Shown: positions 23,338-30,963 of the stretch, one piece after another
Position numbering within the stretch: position 1 is the first letter of the stretch
Layout: the number at the start of each line of letters is the position of its first letter
Assembly: GCA_964511535.1 (NCBI GenBank)
Contig: CAZEFW010000105.1
Location: 1-31,954, forward strand
DNA: 31,954 bases
Direction: 5' to 3'
Source: CAZCFB01 sp964511535
GTDB taxonomy: Bacteria; Myxococcota_A; Polyangia; GCA-2747355; CAZCFB01
The notes under the pieces: generated by a model
What the model was told of the DNA's origin: nothing
The model's database searches: none
What the model saw: only the letters and a program-made list of their open reading frames with translations
Made by a program: the position numbers and the translations under genes

Positions 23338-24746
23338 CCGACCTCCCTCGGCTCCGGCGGCAACTCCACCCCCGCGTCCGCGGGCGCCACCGGCAAGTAT
23401 ACAGTCGCCACCGCCCCGCGCACCCCATCGCCGCCCAGGTACAGCTCCCCACCGAAGCCGCGGGCGATGTTCCGCAGATCGTCAGCGTCGGGGGTATTGC
23501 CCTCGAGCCCGCCGCCGTAGCTGCGCACCTGCATGTGCGCCACCTCGTCGTGCAGGGAGAGCAGCACCTCCACCGGGCGCCCACGACCCACCTTCATCCC
23601 GCGGCTGAGCAGCCCGGTGACCAGCCGCTTGAGCGCCCGGCTGTCCCACGGACCGATCACCGGCAGCGGCGCCTGGATCAACAGCGGCGCCTGCAGCTCC
23701 ACGGCCTCGGCCTCGAGCCGCTCGGCCGCGCCGAACAGCAGCACCGAGAGGTCCGCCACGCCGGTGCCCACGGTGGGCCTGGTCGGCTCGACCCGCGCGG
23801 GCTGCGACACCTGGAACAGCTCCTCCAGCCGCTGGACAAGCCGGCGATACTGGCGATCGGCCTCGGCCGCTGCGCTGGCGGGGTCGGCCTCCGGCTGCGC
23901 GCCGGACCCGGCGGAGGGCGCCGCCGCCCGCAGGGCCTGGCCCAGATCGGCCACCGGCCCGCGCAGCTCCTGGGAGGCCATGGCCAGAAACTCCTGCTTG
24001 AGCCGCTGCATGTCCACCGCCGGCGCCGGCGCGGGCGCCGCGGGGGAGTCACCCGCGCCTGCTCCTCCGGCTGTCAGCCCCAGGGCCACGATGCCGCCGG
24101 CCCACCGCGTGCCCTCGGCGATGGGGGCCATGACCACGCGCACCGGCAGGCCGTCGTGCACCCCCTCCGCGGCGGTCTGCTCCCCCAGCAGGGCCCGCTC
24201 CACAGCGTCGCGGATCCAGGGCGCGTAGCTGTACACCTCGGTCACCGAGCGGCCCACCGCCCAGTCAGCAGCCGGCCCGAGCTGCTGGCGGCCCTGGCCG
24301 CGCAGCATGCGGATCACCCCCTTGCTGTCGGTGGCCAGCAGCAGCCCCGGCAGCTGGTCGAGGGTGTGGGTCAGCCGGTCGCTCAGCGCCTGGAGCCGGC
24401 GCGTGGTGCGCGCCTCCTCGTCGAGGCCGGCGCGCAGCTGGTCGTTCTCCGCCTGCTGCGCGCGGAACAGCTGGGGCACCTGCAAGACTCCCACCGCCAC
24501 CAGGATCGCGATGACCAGCATGAGCGAGTCGTCGAAGATGCCCCCGGGCGATATCCCGAGCAGGGGCACGGTATGGGACAGCAAGTCCACGACGCTGCGG
24601 CCCGCCAGCAGCAGCAGGGCCAGCGCGATGAATAGCCACGCCAGCCCGGGCCCGCGGCTGCGGTTGGCCAGCACAATGGAATAAATGCTGGCCGCCAGCA
24701 GCAGCAGGATGGAGAGGATGAGGATCGGGATGGTGACGGAGGCCAT
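23334..24746 (-). CDS. Membrane pseudo-histidine kinase (phospho-acceptor and ATP-site residues lost)
   Basis: 470 residues. There are three N-terminal hydrophobic helices (about 5-27, 33-53 and 70-93), a coiled linker, then a PAS-like domain (LPGLLLATDSKGVIRMLRG). The kinase region follows. At the phospho-acceptor site it reads ASQELRGP where the neighbour reads ASHELRTP, so His is Gln (residue 259, codon 23970-23972). In the ATPase part LVTGLLSRGMKVG replaces LVTNLLTNASKYG and RSYGGGL replaces RDRGIGI. The N-box asparagines and the G1 aspartate are therefore all missing. The fold seems kept (VATVYLPV end). It is first in the operon and overlaps the receiver gene. I infer a membrane input or scaffold subunit without kinase activity. 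Confidence 0.8.
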   Translation of the reverse strand: MASVTIPILILSILLLLAASIYSIVLANRSRGPGLAWLFIALALLLLAGRSVVDLLSHTVPLLGISPGGIFDDSLMLVIAILVAVGVLQVPQLFRAQQAENDQLRAGLDEEARTTRRLQALSDRLTHTLDQLPGLLLATDSKGVIRMLRGQGRQQLGPAADWAVGRSVTEVYSYAPWIRDAVERALLGEQTAAEGVHDGLPVRVVMAPIAEGTRWAGGIVALGLTAGGAGAGDSPAAPAPAPAVDMQRLKQEFLAMASQELRGPVADLGQALRAAAPSAGSGAQPEADPASAAAEADRQYRRLVQRLEELFQVSQPARVEPTRPTVGTGVADLSVLLFGAAERLEAEAVELQAPLLIQAPLPVIGPWDSRALKRLVTGLLSRGMKVGRGRPVEVLLSLHDEVAHMQVRSYGGGLEGNTPDADDLRNIARGFGGELYLGGDGVRGAVATVYLPVAPADAGVELPPEPREVG

Positions 24747-24754
24747 CGGATCAT

Positions 24755-24785
24755 CAGTCTACAGTCCACCGTCCGCAGTCGACAG
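24755..24785. repeat. CAGTCNA heptad array in divergent gap
   Basis: Four heptads in phase (CAGTCTA, CAGTCCA, CCGTCCG, CAGTCGA) plus a final CAG lie 9 bp upstream of the pseudo-kinase start. This is the only array in the window located in a divergent gap between two 5' ends, so it may affect promoters of the signalling operon. Confidence 0.7.
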
Positions 24786-24825
24786 GGGAAAGACAGCACT
24801 GCGCGCCTGTTCAGGTGGGCTGAAC

Positions 24826-24831
24826 TATGCT
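24826..24831 (+). promoter_or_regulatory. Possible -10 element of the DUF763 gene
   Basis: TATGCT ends 11 bp before the ATG at 24843. No ribosome site is visible between them, and no -35 hexamer is recognisable. If real, the leader would be only a few bases. Confidence 0.25.
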
Positions 24832-24842
24832 AGATATTGCCC

Positions 24843-26120
24843 ATGGGTAGACGAAGCGGCAGCGCGGATCTTCCGCTGCACGGCGGCCGGGTGCCCCACT
24901 GGCTCGGCCGGCGCATGGCTCGCCTCGGCAGGGTCATGGTGCAGGCGCTGGTGCTGCACTTCGGCCGCCGCGAGGTGCTGCGGCGGCTGTCGGATCCGTT
25001 CTGGTTTCAGTCCCTCGGCTGCGTCATGGGCATGGACTGGCACTCGTCTGGGATCACCACCAGCGTCATGGGCGCGCTCAAGCGCGGGCTGGAGCCGGTG
25101 GGGGATGAGCTCGGTATCTATGTCTGCGGCGGGCGCGGGCGCCACTCGCGCAAGACCCCGGCCGAGCTGCTCGGACTCGGCGAGCGGCTCGGGCTCGACG
25201 GTGACGCCCTGGGCCACACCAGCAAGCTCACCGCCAAGGTGGACAGCGCGGCGCTGCAGGACGGCTTCGAGCTGTACCTGCACAGCTTCGTGCTGACGCG
25301 GGACGGCGACTGGGCGGTGGTGCAGCAGGGCATGAACACGGGCCGACGCCAGGCGCGGCGGTACCACTGGCTCAGCGACGACGTGGAGTCCTTTGTCCAG
25401 GAGCCGCACAGCGCCATCCAGGGGCCCAACCGCGGCTGCGACATCATCAACCTGACCAGCAGGCGGGCGGCGACCTCCCGGGAGGCCCAGCTCGACATGG
25501 TCACCCGCGCGCCGGACCGGGTGATCGACGAGCTGGGCAAGCTGCGGCGGCTGCAGATGCCCGCGCACCACCAGGTCAAGCTGTCCGACGTGATGATGCG
25601 GCGGCTGGACGGCACGCTGCGCGCCGCGGCGGACGCCGGGCCGAGACAGTACGCCGAGCTGCTGATGACCCCCGGGCTCGGGGCGCGCACGGTGGAGGCG
25701 CTGGCGCTGGTGGCGGAGGTGATCCACGGCGCGCCGTGCCGCTTTTCCGACCCGGCGCGGTTCGCCTTCGCCCACGGCGGCAAGGACGGTCACCCGTTCC
25801 CGGTGCCGCTGCGGGTCTACGACCGGACCCTGTCGGTGCTGCAGCGGGCCGTGCAGCAGGCGACGCTGGGCAACGAGGAGCGGCTGGGGGCGCTGAAGCG
25901 GCTGGCGGACCAGTCACGCATGCTCGAGCGCGCCGACGCCGGCGACCCGCGCGCCTTCGACCGCCTGGTGGCCCGGGAGCGCGCGGCGAGCCGGGCGTAC
26001 GGCGGCAGGACGGCCACGGGCAAGGCGGCTGCGACGGCGCCAGCGGCGCCGCGGACGGAGGCGCGCGACAGGTCGAAGAAGCCGCCCCGCAACAGGCAGC
26101 TGACGCTGCCCGGGATGTGA
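24843..26120 (+). CDS. DUF763 family protein
   Basis: 425 residues. The opening SGSADLPLHGGRVPHWL and the block LSDPFWFQSLGCVMGMDWHSSGITT are hallmarks of the DUF763 family of bacteria and archaea, whose function is not established. Residues about 272-297 (LLMTPGLGARTVEALALVAE) look like a helix-hairpin-helix, which often binds DNA. The His/Asp/Glu-rich core could hold a catalytic site, but I cannot identify one. The tail is basic (RSKKPPRNRQLTLPGM). The ATG at 24843 has no ribosome site and follows a TATGCT element by 11 bp. It precedes ribonuclease D in the same direction, with two repeat arrays between them. Confidence 0.85.
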   Translation: MGRRSGSADLPLHGGRVPHWLGRRMARLGRVMVQALVLHFGRREVLRRLSDPFWFQSLGCVMGMDWHSSGITTSVMGALKRGLEPVGDELGIYVCGGRGRHSRKTPAELLGLGERLGLDGDALGHTSKLTAKVDSAALQDGFELYLHSFVLTRDGDWAVVQQGMNTGRRQARRYHWLSDDVESFVQEPHSAIQGPNRGCDIINLTSRRAATSREAQLDMVTRAPDRVIDELGKLRRLQMPAHHQVKLSDVMMRRLDGTLRAAADAGPRQYAELLMTPGLGARTVEALALVAEVIHGAPCRFSDPARFAFAHGGKDGHPFPVPLRVYDRTLSVLQRAVQQATLGNEERLGALKRLADQSRMLERADAGDPRAFDRLVARERAASRAYGGRTATGKAAATAPAAPRTEARDRSKKPPRNRQLTLPGM

Positions 26121-26145
26121 TCGAAAGCAGCTGGCGTGCGCTGTC

Positions 26146-26191
26146 CCGATGCCAGAATGCCAGGGCGCCGGAATGCCAGAATGCCAGAATC
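26146..26191. repeat. 8-bp tandem array, CCAGAATG family (copy of 6490-6536)
   Basis: Six units, all 8 bp except a shortened first one. The consensus is CCAGAATG and the irregular units are CCAGGGCG and CCGGAATG in the middle. The reverse complement of the array at 6490-6536 has the same order, with CCAGCACG and CCGAAATG at the same place. Confidence 0.9.
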
Positions 26192-26229
26192 GTGGCGGCT
26201 CCTGGCGACGCTGATCACCGCCGACGCGG

Positions 26230-26264
26230 CTTTTTGCTTTTTGCTTTTCGCTTTTTGCTCAATG
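26230..26264. repeat. CTTTTTG heptad array
   Basis: Four CTTTTTG-type heptads in phase, with one C in the third, and then CTCAATG. It lies 9 bp before the ribonuclease D start in an otherwise GC-rich gap, so the messenger leader there is U-rich. It has no visible ribosome site. Confidence 0.8.
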
Positions 26265-26272
26265 CTGTCCCC

Positions 26273-27136
26273 ATGCCTCCCCTGACCCTCATCGACACCC
26301 CCGCCGCGCTCGACGCCGAGGTGGCCGCGCTCTCGGGTGCGCGCTGGCTCGCCGTGGACACCGAGTTCTACCGCGAGCGCACCTACCGCCCGCAGCTTTG
26401 CCTGCTGCAGATCGCCACCCCCACGCGGGTGGCGCTGGTGGACGCCGTAACCCTCGAGGATCTGACGCCGGTGATTGACCTGCTCTACACCCCCGGCGTG
26501 ATCAAGGTGCTGCACGCGGCGCGCCAGGATCTGGAGCTGTTCTACTGGATGCGCGGCAGCGTCCCTCGGGACCTGTTCGACACCCAGGTGGCCGCGCCGC
26601 TGCTGGGCCACGCCGACCAGATCGGCTACGGCAACCTCGTGCGCGAGGTGGTGGAGGTGGAGCTGGAGAAGGCGTTCAAGCGCACGGACTGGAAGCGCCG
26701 CCCCCTGGACCAGGAGCACCTGCAGTACGCGGCGGATGACGTGATCTACCTGGCGAAGATGTACCCGATCATGCGGGACAAGCTGGAGGAGCTGGGCAAG
26801 CTGGACGAGCTCGAGCCCCGCTGGGAGGAGCTGAGCCGGCCAGAGCTCTACGAGCCGCCGGCCGACCAGATGTACCTCAAGGTCAAGGGCCACAAGCGGC
26901 TCAGGGCCGACGCTTTGGAGGTGCTCAAGGCGCTGGCCAGCTGGCGCGAGTTGACCGCCCGGGAGCGGGACCTGCCGCGAGGGTGGCTGCTCAAGGACGG
27001 CGTGCTGATGGCCCTGGCCCGCCGGCAGCCGAGGCGCATGGAGGAGCTGTACAAGATCAAGGACCTGTCGCCCAAGACCATCAAGCGCAGGGGCAAGGTG
27101 CTGCTGAGGATCATCCGCGAGAGCGCGGGGAGCTGA
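26273..27136 (+). CDS. rnd: Ribonuclease D
   Basis: 287 residues from the ATG at 26273; the frame is open further upstream, but that part overlaps the DUF763 gene. The DEDDy exonuclease site is complete: D29 and E31 in VDTEFYRE, D86 in HAARQDLELF, and Y152 with D156 in YAADDVIYL. An HRDC-type helical domain follows (SWRELTARERDLPRGWLLKDGVL is its core region, about residues 220-270). It is a 3'-5' exoribonuclease that trims tRNA and other stable RNAs. The length is shorter than E. coli enzymes (about 375), because the second HRDC-like domain is missing, as in many non-enteric forms. Its stop abuts the stop of the convergent transporter gene. Confidence 0.93.
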   Translation: MPPLTLIDTPAALDAEVAALSGARWLAVDTEFYRERTYRPQLCLLQIATPTRVALVDAVTLEDLTPVIDLLYTPGVIKVLHAARQDLELFYWMRGSVPRDLFDTQVAAPLLGHADQIGYGNLVREVVEVELEKAFKRTDWKRRPLDQEHLQYAADDVIYLAKMYPIMRDKLEELGKLDELEPRWEELSRPELYEPPADQMYLKVKGHKRLRADALEVLKALASWRELTARERDLPRGWLLKDGVLMALARRQPRRMEELYKIKDLSPKTIKRRGKVLLRIIRESAGS

Positions 27137-28522
27137 TCAGACTCCGAACACCCGCGGCAGGATGAACACGCACCAGGTGGTGAGCAGCGCCGCGCCCGCC
27201 AGGTTGATGGCGAAGCCCTCGCGGGCCATGCGGGCCACGGTGACCCGGCCGGTGCCGAACACCACGGCGTTGGGGGCGGTGGCCACGGGCAGCATGAACG
27301 CGCAGCTGGCCGACAGGGCAGCGGGCACCATGAAGAGCGCCGGCTCCATGCCCGCGGCCTTGCCCGCCGCGGCCAGCACGGGCATCAGCAGGGTGGTCGT
27401 CGCGGTGTTGCTGGTCACCTCGGTGACGAAGGTGACCGACAGGCAGAGCAGCAGGGTGGTGGCGGCGAGCGGCCAGGCGGCCATGCCGGACAGCAGCTGC
27501 CCCATGGCGGCCGACAGCCCCGAGGCCATGAACGCCTTGGCGATGGCGATGCCACCGCCGAACAGCAGCAGGATGCCCCACGGGATATCGGCGGCGGTCT
27601 CCCAGTCGAGCAGGGGCTCGCCCGCGCCGCCAGGCACCAGGAACATGGCCACGCAGGCGGCCAGGGCCACGGTGCTGTCGCCGGCGCCGGGCACCCCCAG
27701 CAGCCCGCTCCAGCCGCCCATGGGGGAGGTGCGGGTCATCCAGGCCAGCGCCGTGATCAGGAACATCACCAGCACGCGGCGCTCCGGCGCGCTCCAGGGG
27801 CCGAGGCTCGGCACCTCCAGGCGCTGGGTGCCGGACAGCTTGCGGGTGAGCCAGAGCCAGGCCGTGGGCAGCAGCAACGCCACCGCCGGCACGCCCACCT
27901 TCATCCACTCGAGGAACGGGACCTCCTGGCCGACGCTCTCCTTGTAGACGCCGAGGAAGATCACGTTGGGCGGCGTGCCGATGGGGGTGCCGAGGCCGCC
28001 GATACTGGCGGAGTAGGCGATGCCGAGCAGCAGCGGCACCTCCAGCCGCTCGGCGCCCTCCTGCTCGAGCACGGCCAGGGCCACGGGCAGCAGCATCAGC
28101 GTGGTGGCGGTGTTGGAGATCCACATGCTGCACACCGCGGTGGCCAGCATGAAGCCGAGGACCACGCGGCGCGGGCTGCGGCCGCCCACCAGCGAGAGCA
28201 TGAGCTGGGCCAGGCGGCGATGGGCGCGGTTGCGCGCCATGGCCGTGGAGAGGATGAAGCCGCCCATGAGCAGGATGATCATCCGGTGGCCATAGGCGGT
28301 GGCGACCTGGCTGTCGGTGAGCACGCCGGCGAGCGGGAAGGCGGCGAACGGGATCAGCGAGGTGGCGGGGATCGGGATCGGCTCGAGCACCCACCAGCAG
28401 GCGCACAAAGCGGTGACCGCGGCGGTCCAACAAGCCTCCAGCTTCAGCCCGGCCAGGTCGGCGCCCGCGAAGGCGAGCCCGGCGAGGAACAGGCCGAGGG
28501 TGAGGGAGCGCGCGCGGCTCAA
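27137..28522 (-). CDS. DASS-family (SLC13) sodium:dicarboxylate-type transporter
   Basis: 461 residues, about 11-13 membrane helices. The paired substrate and sodium motifs of the DASS family are clear: WISNTATTLML with GTPPNVIFLG in the first half, and VTSNTATTTLLMPV with TAPNAVVFGTG in the second. Members import di- or tricarboxylates (succinate, malate, citrate) or sulfate with sodium. This one cannot be narrowed, though SNT with PPN and APN motifs favours carboxylates. The gene ends directly against ribonuclease D (shared TGATCA) and starts 24 bp from the heptad inverted repeat. Confidence 0.93.
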   Translation of the reverse strand: MSRARSLTLGLFLAGLAFAGADLAGLKLEACWTAAVTALCACWWVLEPIPIPATSLIPFAAFPLAGVLTDSQVATAYGHRMIILLMGGFILSTAMARNRAHRRLAQLMLSLVGGRSPRRVVLGFMLATAVCSMWISNTATTLMLLPVALAVLEQEGAERLEVPLLLGIAYSASIGGLGTPIGTPPNVIFLGVYKESVGQEVPFLEWMKVGVPAVALLLPTAWLWLTRKLSGTQRLEVPSLGPWSAPERRVLVMFLITALAWMTRTSPMGGWSGLLGVPGAGDSTVALAACVAMFLVPGGAGEPLLDWETAADIPWGILLLFGGGIAIAKAFMASGLSAAMGQLLSGMAAWPLAATTLLLCLSVTFVTEVTSNTATTTLLMPVLAAAGKAAGMEPALFMVPAALSASCAFMLPVATAPNAVVFGTGRVTVARMAREGFAINLAGAALLTTWCVFILPRVFGV

Positions 28523-28545
28523 TGGCGTCCCCTGCGGGGCCGCCA

Positions 28546-28628
28546 GGCTTGAGGCTTAAGACTTGAGGCTTGAGGGTGAATTGTCATGGGCACTTTCCCC
28601 TCAAGCCTTATGCCTCAAGTCTCAAGCC
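28546..28628. repeat. GGCTTGA heptads arranged as an inverted repeat
   Basis: Left arm 28546-28576 has four GGCTTGA-type heptads plus GGG; right arm 28598-28628 has CCC plus the reverse complement of four such heptads. The loop is 21 nt. The arms match at 26 of 31 positions. The variant heptads (GACTTGA, and GGCTTAA or GGCATAA) occur in both arms but in swapped order. Confidence 0.88.
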
Positions 28629-28647
28629 GCGGACGCGAAGCGTCCGC
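28629..28647 (-). terminator. 8-bp hairpin with GAA loop at the end of the VWA/TSP3 gene
   Basis: GCGGACGC and GCGTCCGC arms flank GAA and abut the stop codon (28649-28651) of the leftward gene. The core GCGAAGC is the DNA minihairpin known to be exceptionally stable. It adjoins the large inverted repeat at 28546-28628, so the two form a double structure at the 3' end. Confidence 0.55.
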
Positions 28648-28648
28648 A

Positions 28649-30928
28649 CTATTTGACGATCTCCTGGCGGACCCAGCGACGGTACGAAGCCACCACCTTG
28701 TCGCCCTTCTTGAAGGGGGTGTTGATGAAGATCAGGCTGTTGTTGGCGGCGCTGTAGTCGAAGCCCTTGGTGCGGCTGCGCACCAGCTTGTTCTTGCCCA
28801 GGGCCACGGCCAGCGAGGCGCTCATGGGCACATACTCCAGGATGGCCGGGGAGGCCTTGCCGGTGATGGAGTCGATGATCAGCTGCATGGTGGAGCCGAG
28901 GTTCTTCTGGCACACGTCGCCGGTCTGGCCGCCGGTGAGGTTGGCGACCTCGATGTAGCCGTGGGCCACGTCGGCGGAACACTTGTTCTTACACACGCCG
29001 CCGATGACGTGCATGGTGGCGATGCCCTCCTTGCCGTACTTGCTCTTGCCCGTATACAGGTCGGTGTGGGTCTTGTACTTCTGGTTGAGCAGCCACTTGG
29101 TGGTGTTGGCCGAGAGCTTGCAGCCCTTGAGCTCCAGGATGAGCCACGGGTTGGGCGGGAAGATGCTCATGAGGCCGGCGGGGATCTCGTCGGTGGCCTG
29201 GATGATCACCAGGGTGGCGTCCTTGCGGATCTTCTTGGGGTCGTTGACCGCCCGGGGCAGATGCTTCTCAACCGCGGCCTTGGCGTTGAGCATGCCGTAC
29301 TCCGAGCCGCCCTCGTAGCCGGGCGGGTTCTTGACGCATGACTCGAAGATGGCCTGCTCGCTCTTGAGCAGGAACCGGTCGGTGCCGCCGTCATGGTACG
29401 GGTCGGTGGAGGCGACCGAGCAGAACTTGCCGGTGTAGTAGCCCTTGGCCGAGCCGTCGTTGACGCCGGTGACGGCCACGCGGAAGTCGAGGCCGCTCTT
29501 GACCGCGCGGGAGAAGAAGTCCTTGGCGTTGGCCGCCACGTCGTTGCGGTTGTCGCTCATGGAGCCCGACTCGTCCACGACCCAGATGATGTCGGCCATG
29601 GAGGTCTTCTGCAGCACGAACGGGTCGCACTCCACGGTGTCCTTGTCCTGGGCCTGGGCCAGGCCGGTGCCGTTGGACAGATCGTCCAGGTGGATCCCGG
29701 TGTCCATGGTGGGGGTCTTGACCATGTCCGAGGGGGCCACCGCGCCCATGACCATGACGCGGCCGTCCTTGCGCAGCAGGGTCTGCATGCGCAGCCGCAG
29801 CAGGGTCTTGGCGGGCACGCCGGTGGGGGGCGGCGGCAAGCTGCTCAGCTGCCCCGCCGAGCGCCCCAGCAGCAGCGGCAGCAGGCCGTTGCGCACCTTG
29901 AAGGTGTTGGCGCCGCTGCTCATGGTCAGCTCAAGCTGCACGCCGAGCATGCTGTCGAACTTGTCGTGAGTCTTGACCTTGTTGCCAGTGGAGAGCTGGG
30001 CCACGGCCTTCTTTCCGGACAGGCTGCCGCTGACCACCTTGGTGATCAGGTCGGTGGTGATGGCGGCGATGTCCGTGCCGCTGGTGGGCATGGAGAGCAC
30101 GAAGCCGGCCACGATCTGCTTGGCGCCCTTCAGGTCGAACACCGCCCCTGCTTCCTTGGCCTTGGCGCCGGAGATCTTGAACTCGCCGTAGGAAGAGGAG
30201 GTCTCCAGGGCCACGTGCCAGTCGCCGGTGGAGCTCTTGTTGAACTTCATCTTCTTGAGCCCCTTGCCGCTGGTCTCGCCCGCCTTGGAGCAGATGAACG
30301 AGGGGCGGTCCTTGTCGCTCAGCCCGTCGTTGAAGGTGCTCTTCTTCTTGGGCGAGGTCTCGCCGTCGGAGCACTCGAACTTCCACAGCGGGTCGCACTT
30401 GCCAGCCTTGCAGGTCTGGCCGCTGCCGCAGCCGTCCTTGGTCAGCTTGCAGTTCTTCTTCTGCCACTTGGCGTCGGGCTTGTTGCAGGCCTGGATGCAG
30501 CAGCCGAGCTGGCCGTCGCCGTTGAGGTCCTCCTTGCCGTCGTCCACGCCGTCGCCGTCGGAGTCCTTGTCCTTGTAGTCCGGGATCTTGTCGCCGTCGG
30601 TGTCCACCGGCTTCTTCGGGTTCGGCCCCGCCTCGAGGCTGTCCGGGATCTTGTCGTTGTCCGAGTCGGTGTCGTTGAAGTCCTTCTGGCCGTCCCCGTC
30701 GGTGTCCTTGTTGCACCCCTCCACCTCGTCGGGGATCTTGTCCGAGTCGGTGTCCTTGCCCGGCTTGCAGGCCCACGGATCGGAGGTCTCGAGCCCCGAG
30801 TCGTTGGGCACGAACCAGTCGCTGCCCACCACCGGTCCGTCGCTCGTGCTCCACTCCTCGGTCTCGCAGCCGCCCAGGAGAAATGCCAGGGAGAGTGAGA
30901 AGATCATGACCAAGTTAGTACGTGCCAT
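28649..30928 (-). CDS. VWA-domain lipoprotein with thrombospondin type 3 repeats
   Basis: 759 residues. GAGGTG is 6 nt before the ATG. The signal peptide ends in lipobox LGGC. Residues about 55-140 are TSP3-type calcium-binding repeats (DTDSDKIPDEVEG, DTDGDGQKDFND and similar Asp/Gly/Lys blocks). A Cys module (DGCGSGQTCKAGKCD) follows. Residues about 180-430 hold a beta-rich region of unknown type. The VWA domain starts near 445 with MIDAS DESGSMS (D452, S454, S456). The C-terminus is a beta-rich region. It is outer-surface anchored and metal-dependent in ligand binding by analogy with other VWA proteins. No MYXO-CTERM tail is present, unlike the VWA protein at 1005. Confidence 0.87.
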   Translation of the reverse strand: MARTNLVMIFSLSLAFLLGGCETEEWSTSDGPVVGSDWFVPNDSGLETSDPWACKPGKDTDSDKIPDEVEGCNKDTDGDGQKDFNDTDSDNDKIPDSLEAGPNPKKPVDTDGDKIPDYKDKDSDGDGVDDGKEDLNGDGQLGCCIQACNKPDAKWQKKNCKLTKDGCGSGQTCKAGKCDPLWKFECSDGETSPKKKSTFNDGLSDKDRPSFICSKAGETSGKGLKKMKFNKSSTGDWHVALETSSSYGEFKISGAKAKEAGAVFDLKGAKQIVAGFVLSMPTSGTDIAAITTDLITKVVSGSLSGKKAVAQLSTGNKVKTHDKFDSMLGVQLELTMSSGANTFKVRNGLLPLLLGRSAGQLSSLPPPPTGVPAKTLLRLRMQTLLRKDGRVMVMGAVAPSDMVKTPTMDTGIHLDDLSNGTGLAQAQDKDTVECDPFVLQKTSMADIIWVVDESGSMSDNRNDVAANAKDFFSRAVKSGLDFRVAVTGVNDGSAKGYYTGKFCSVASTDPYHDGGTDRFLLKSEQAIFESCVKNPPGYEGGSEYGMLNAKAAVEKHLPRAVNDPKKIRKDATLVIIQATDEIPAGLMSIFPPNPWLILELKGCKLSANTTKWLLNQKYKTHTDLYTGKSKYGKEGIATMHVIGGVCKNKCSADVAHGYIEVANLTGGQTGDVCQKNLGSTMQLIIDSITGKASPAILEYVPMSASLAVALGKNKLVRSRTKGFDYSAANNSLIFINTPFKKGDKVVASYRRWVRQEIVK

Positions 30929-30956
30929 TTCGCCACCTCTATGCGTTCCGAGAGGG

Positions 30957-30963
30957 TATCATA
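30957..30963. promoter_or_regulatory. Overlapping -10 elements of divergent genes
   Basis: TATCAT on the plus strand (30957-30962) and TATGAT on the minus strand (30963-30958) overlap by five bases. They would start transcripts of about 27 and 22 nt leader for the acyl-CoA dehydrogenase and VWA lipoprotein genes. A TTGCTG lies 18 bp upstream on the minus strand. CCTCT and AGAGG arms (30936-30940 and 30951-30955) form a palindrome beside them. Confidence 0.4.

Noticed and set aside
29393..30898. 501-codon plus-strand frame
   Set aside because: It is antisense to the TSP3/VWA lipoprotein; low-complexity Val/Gly/Ala/Leu composition, no motif.
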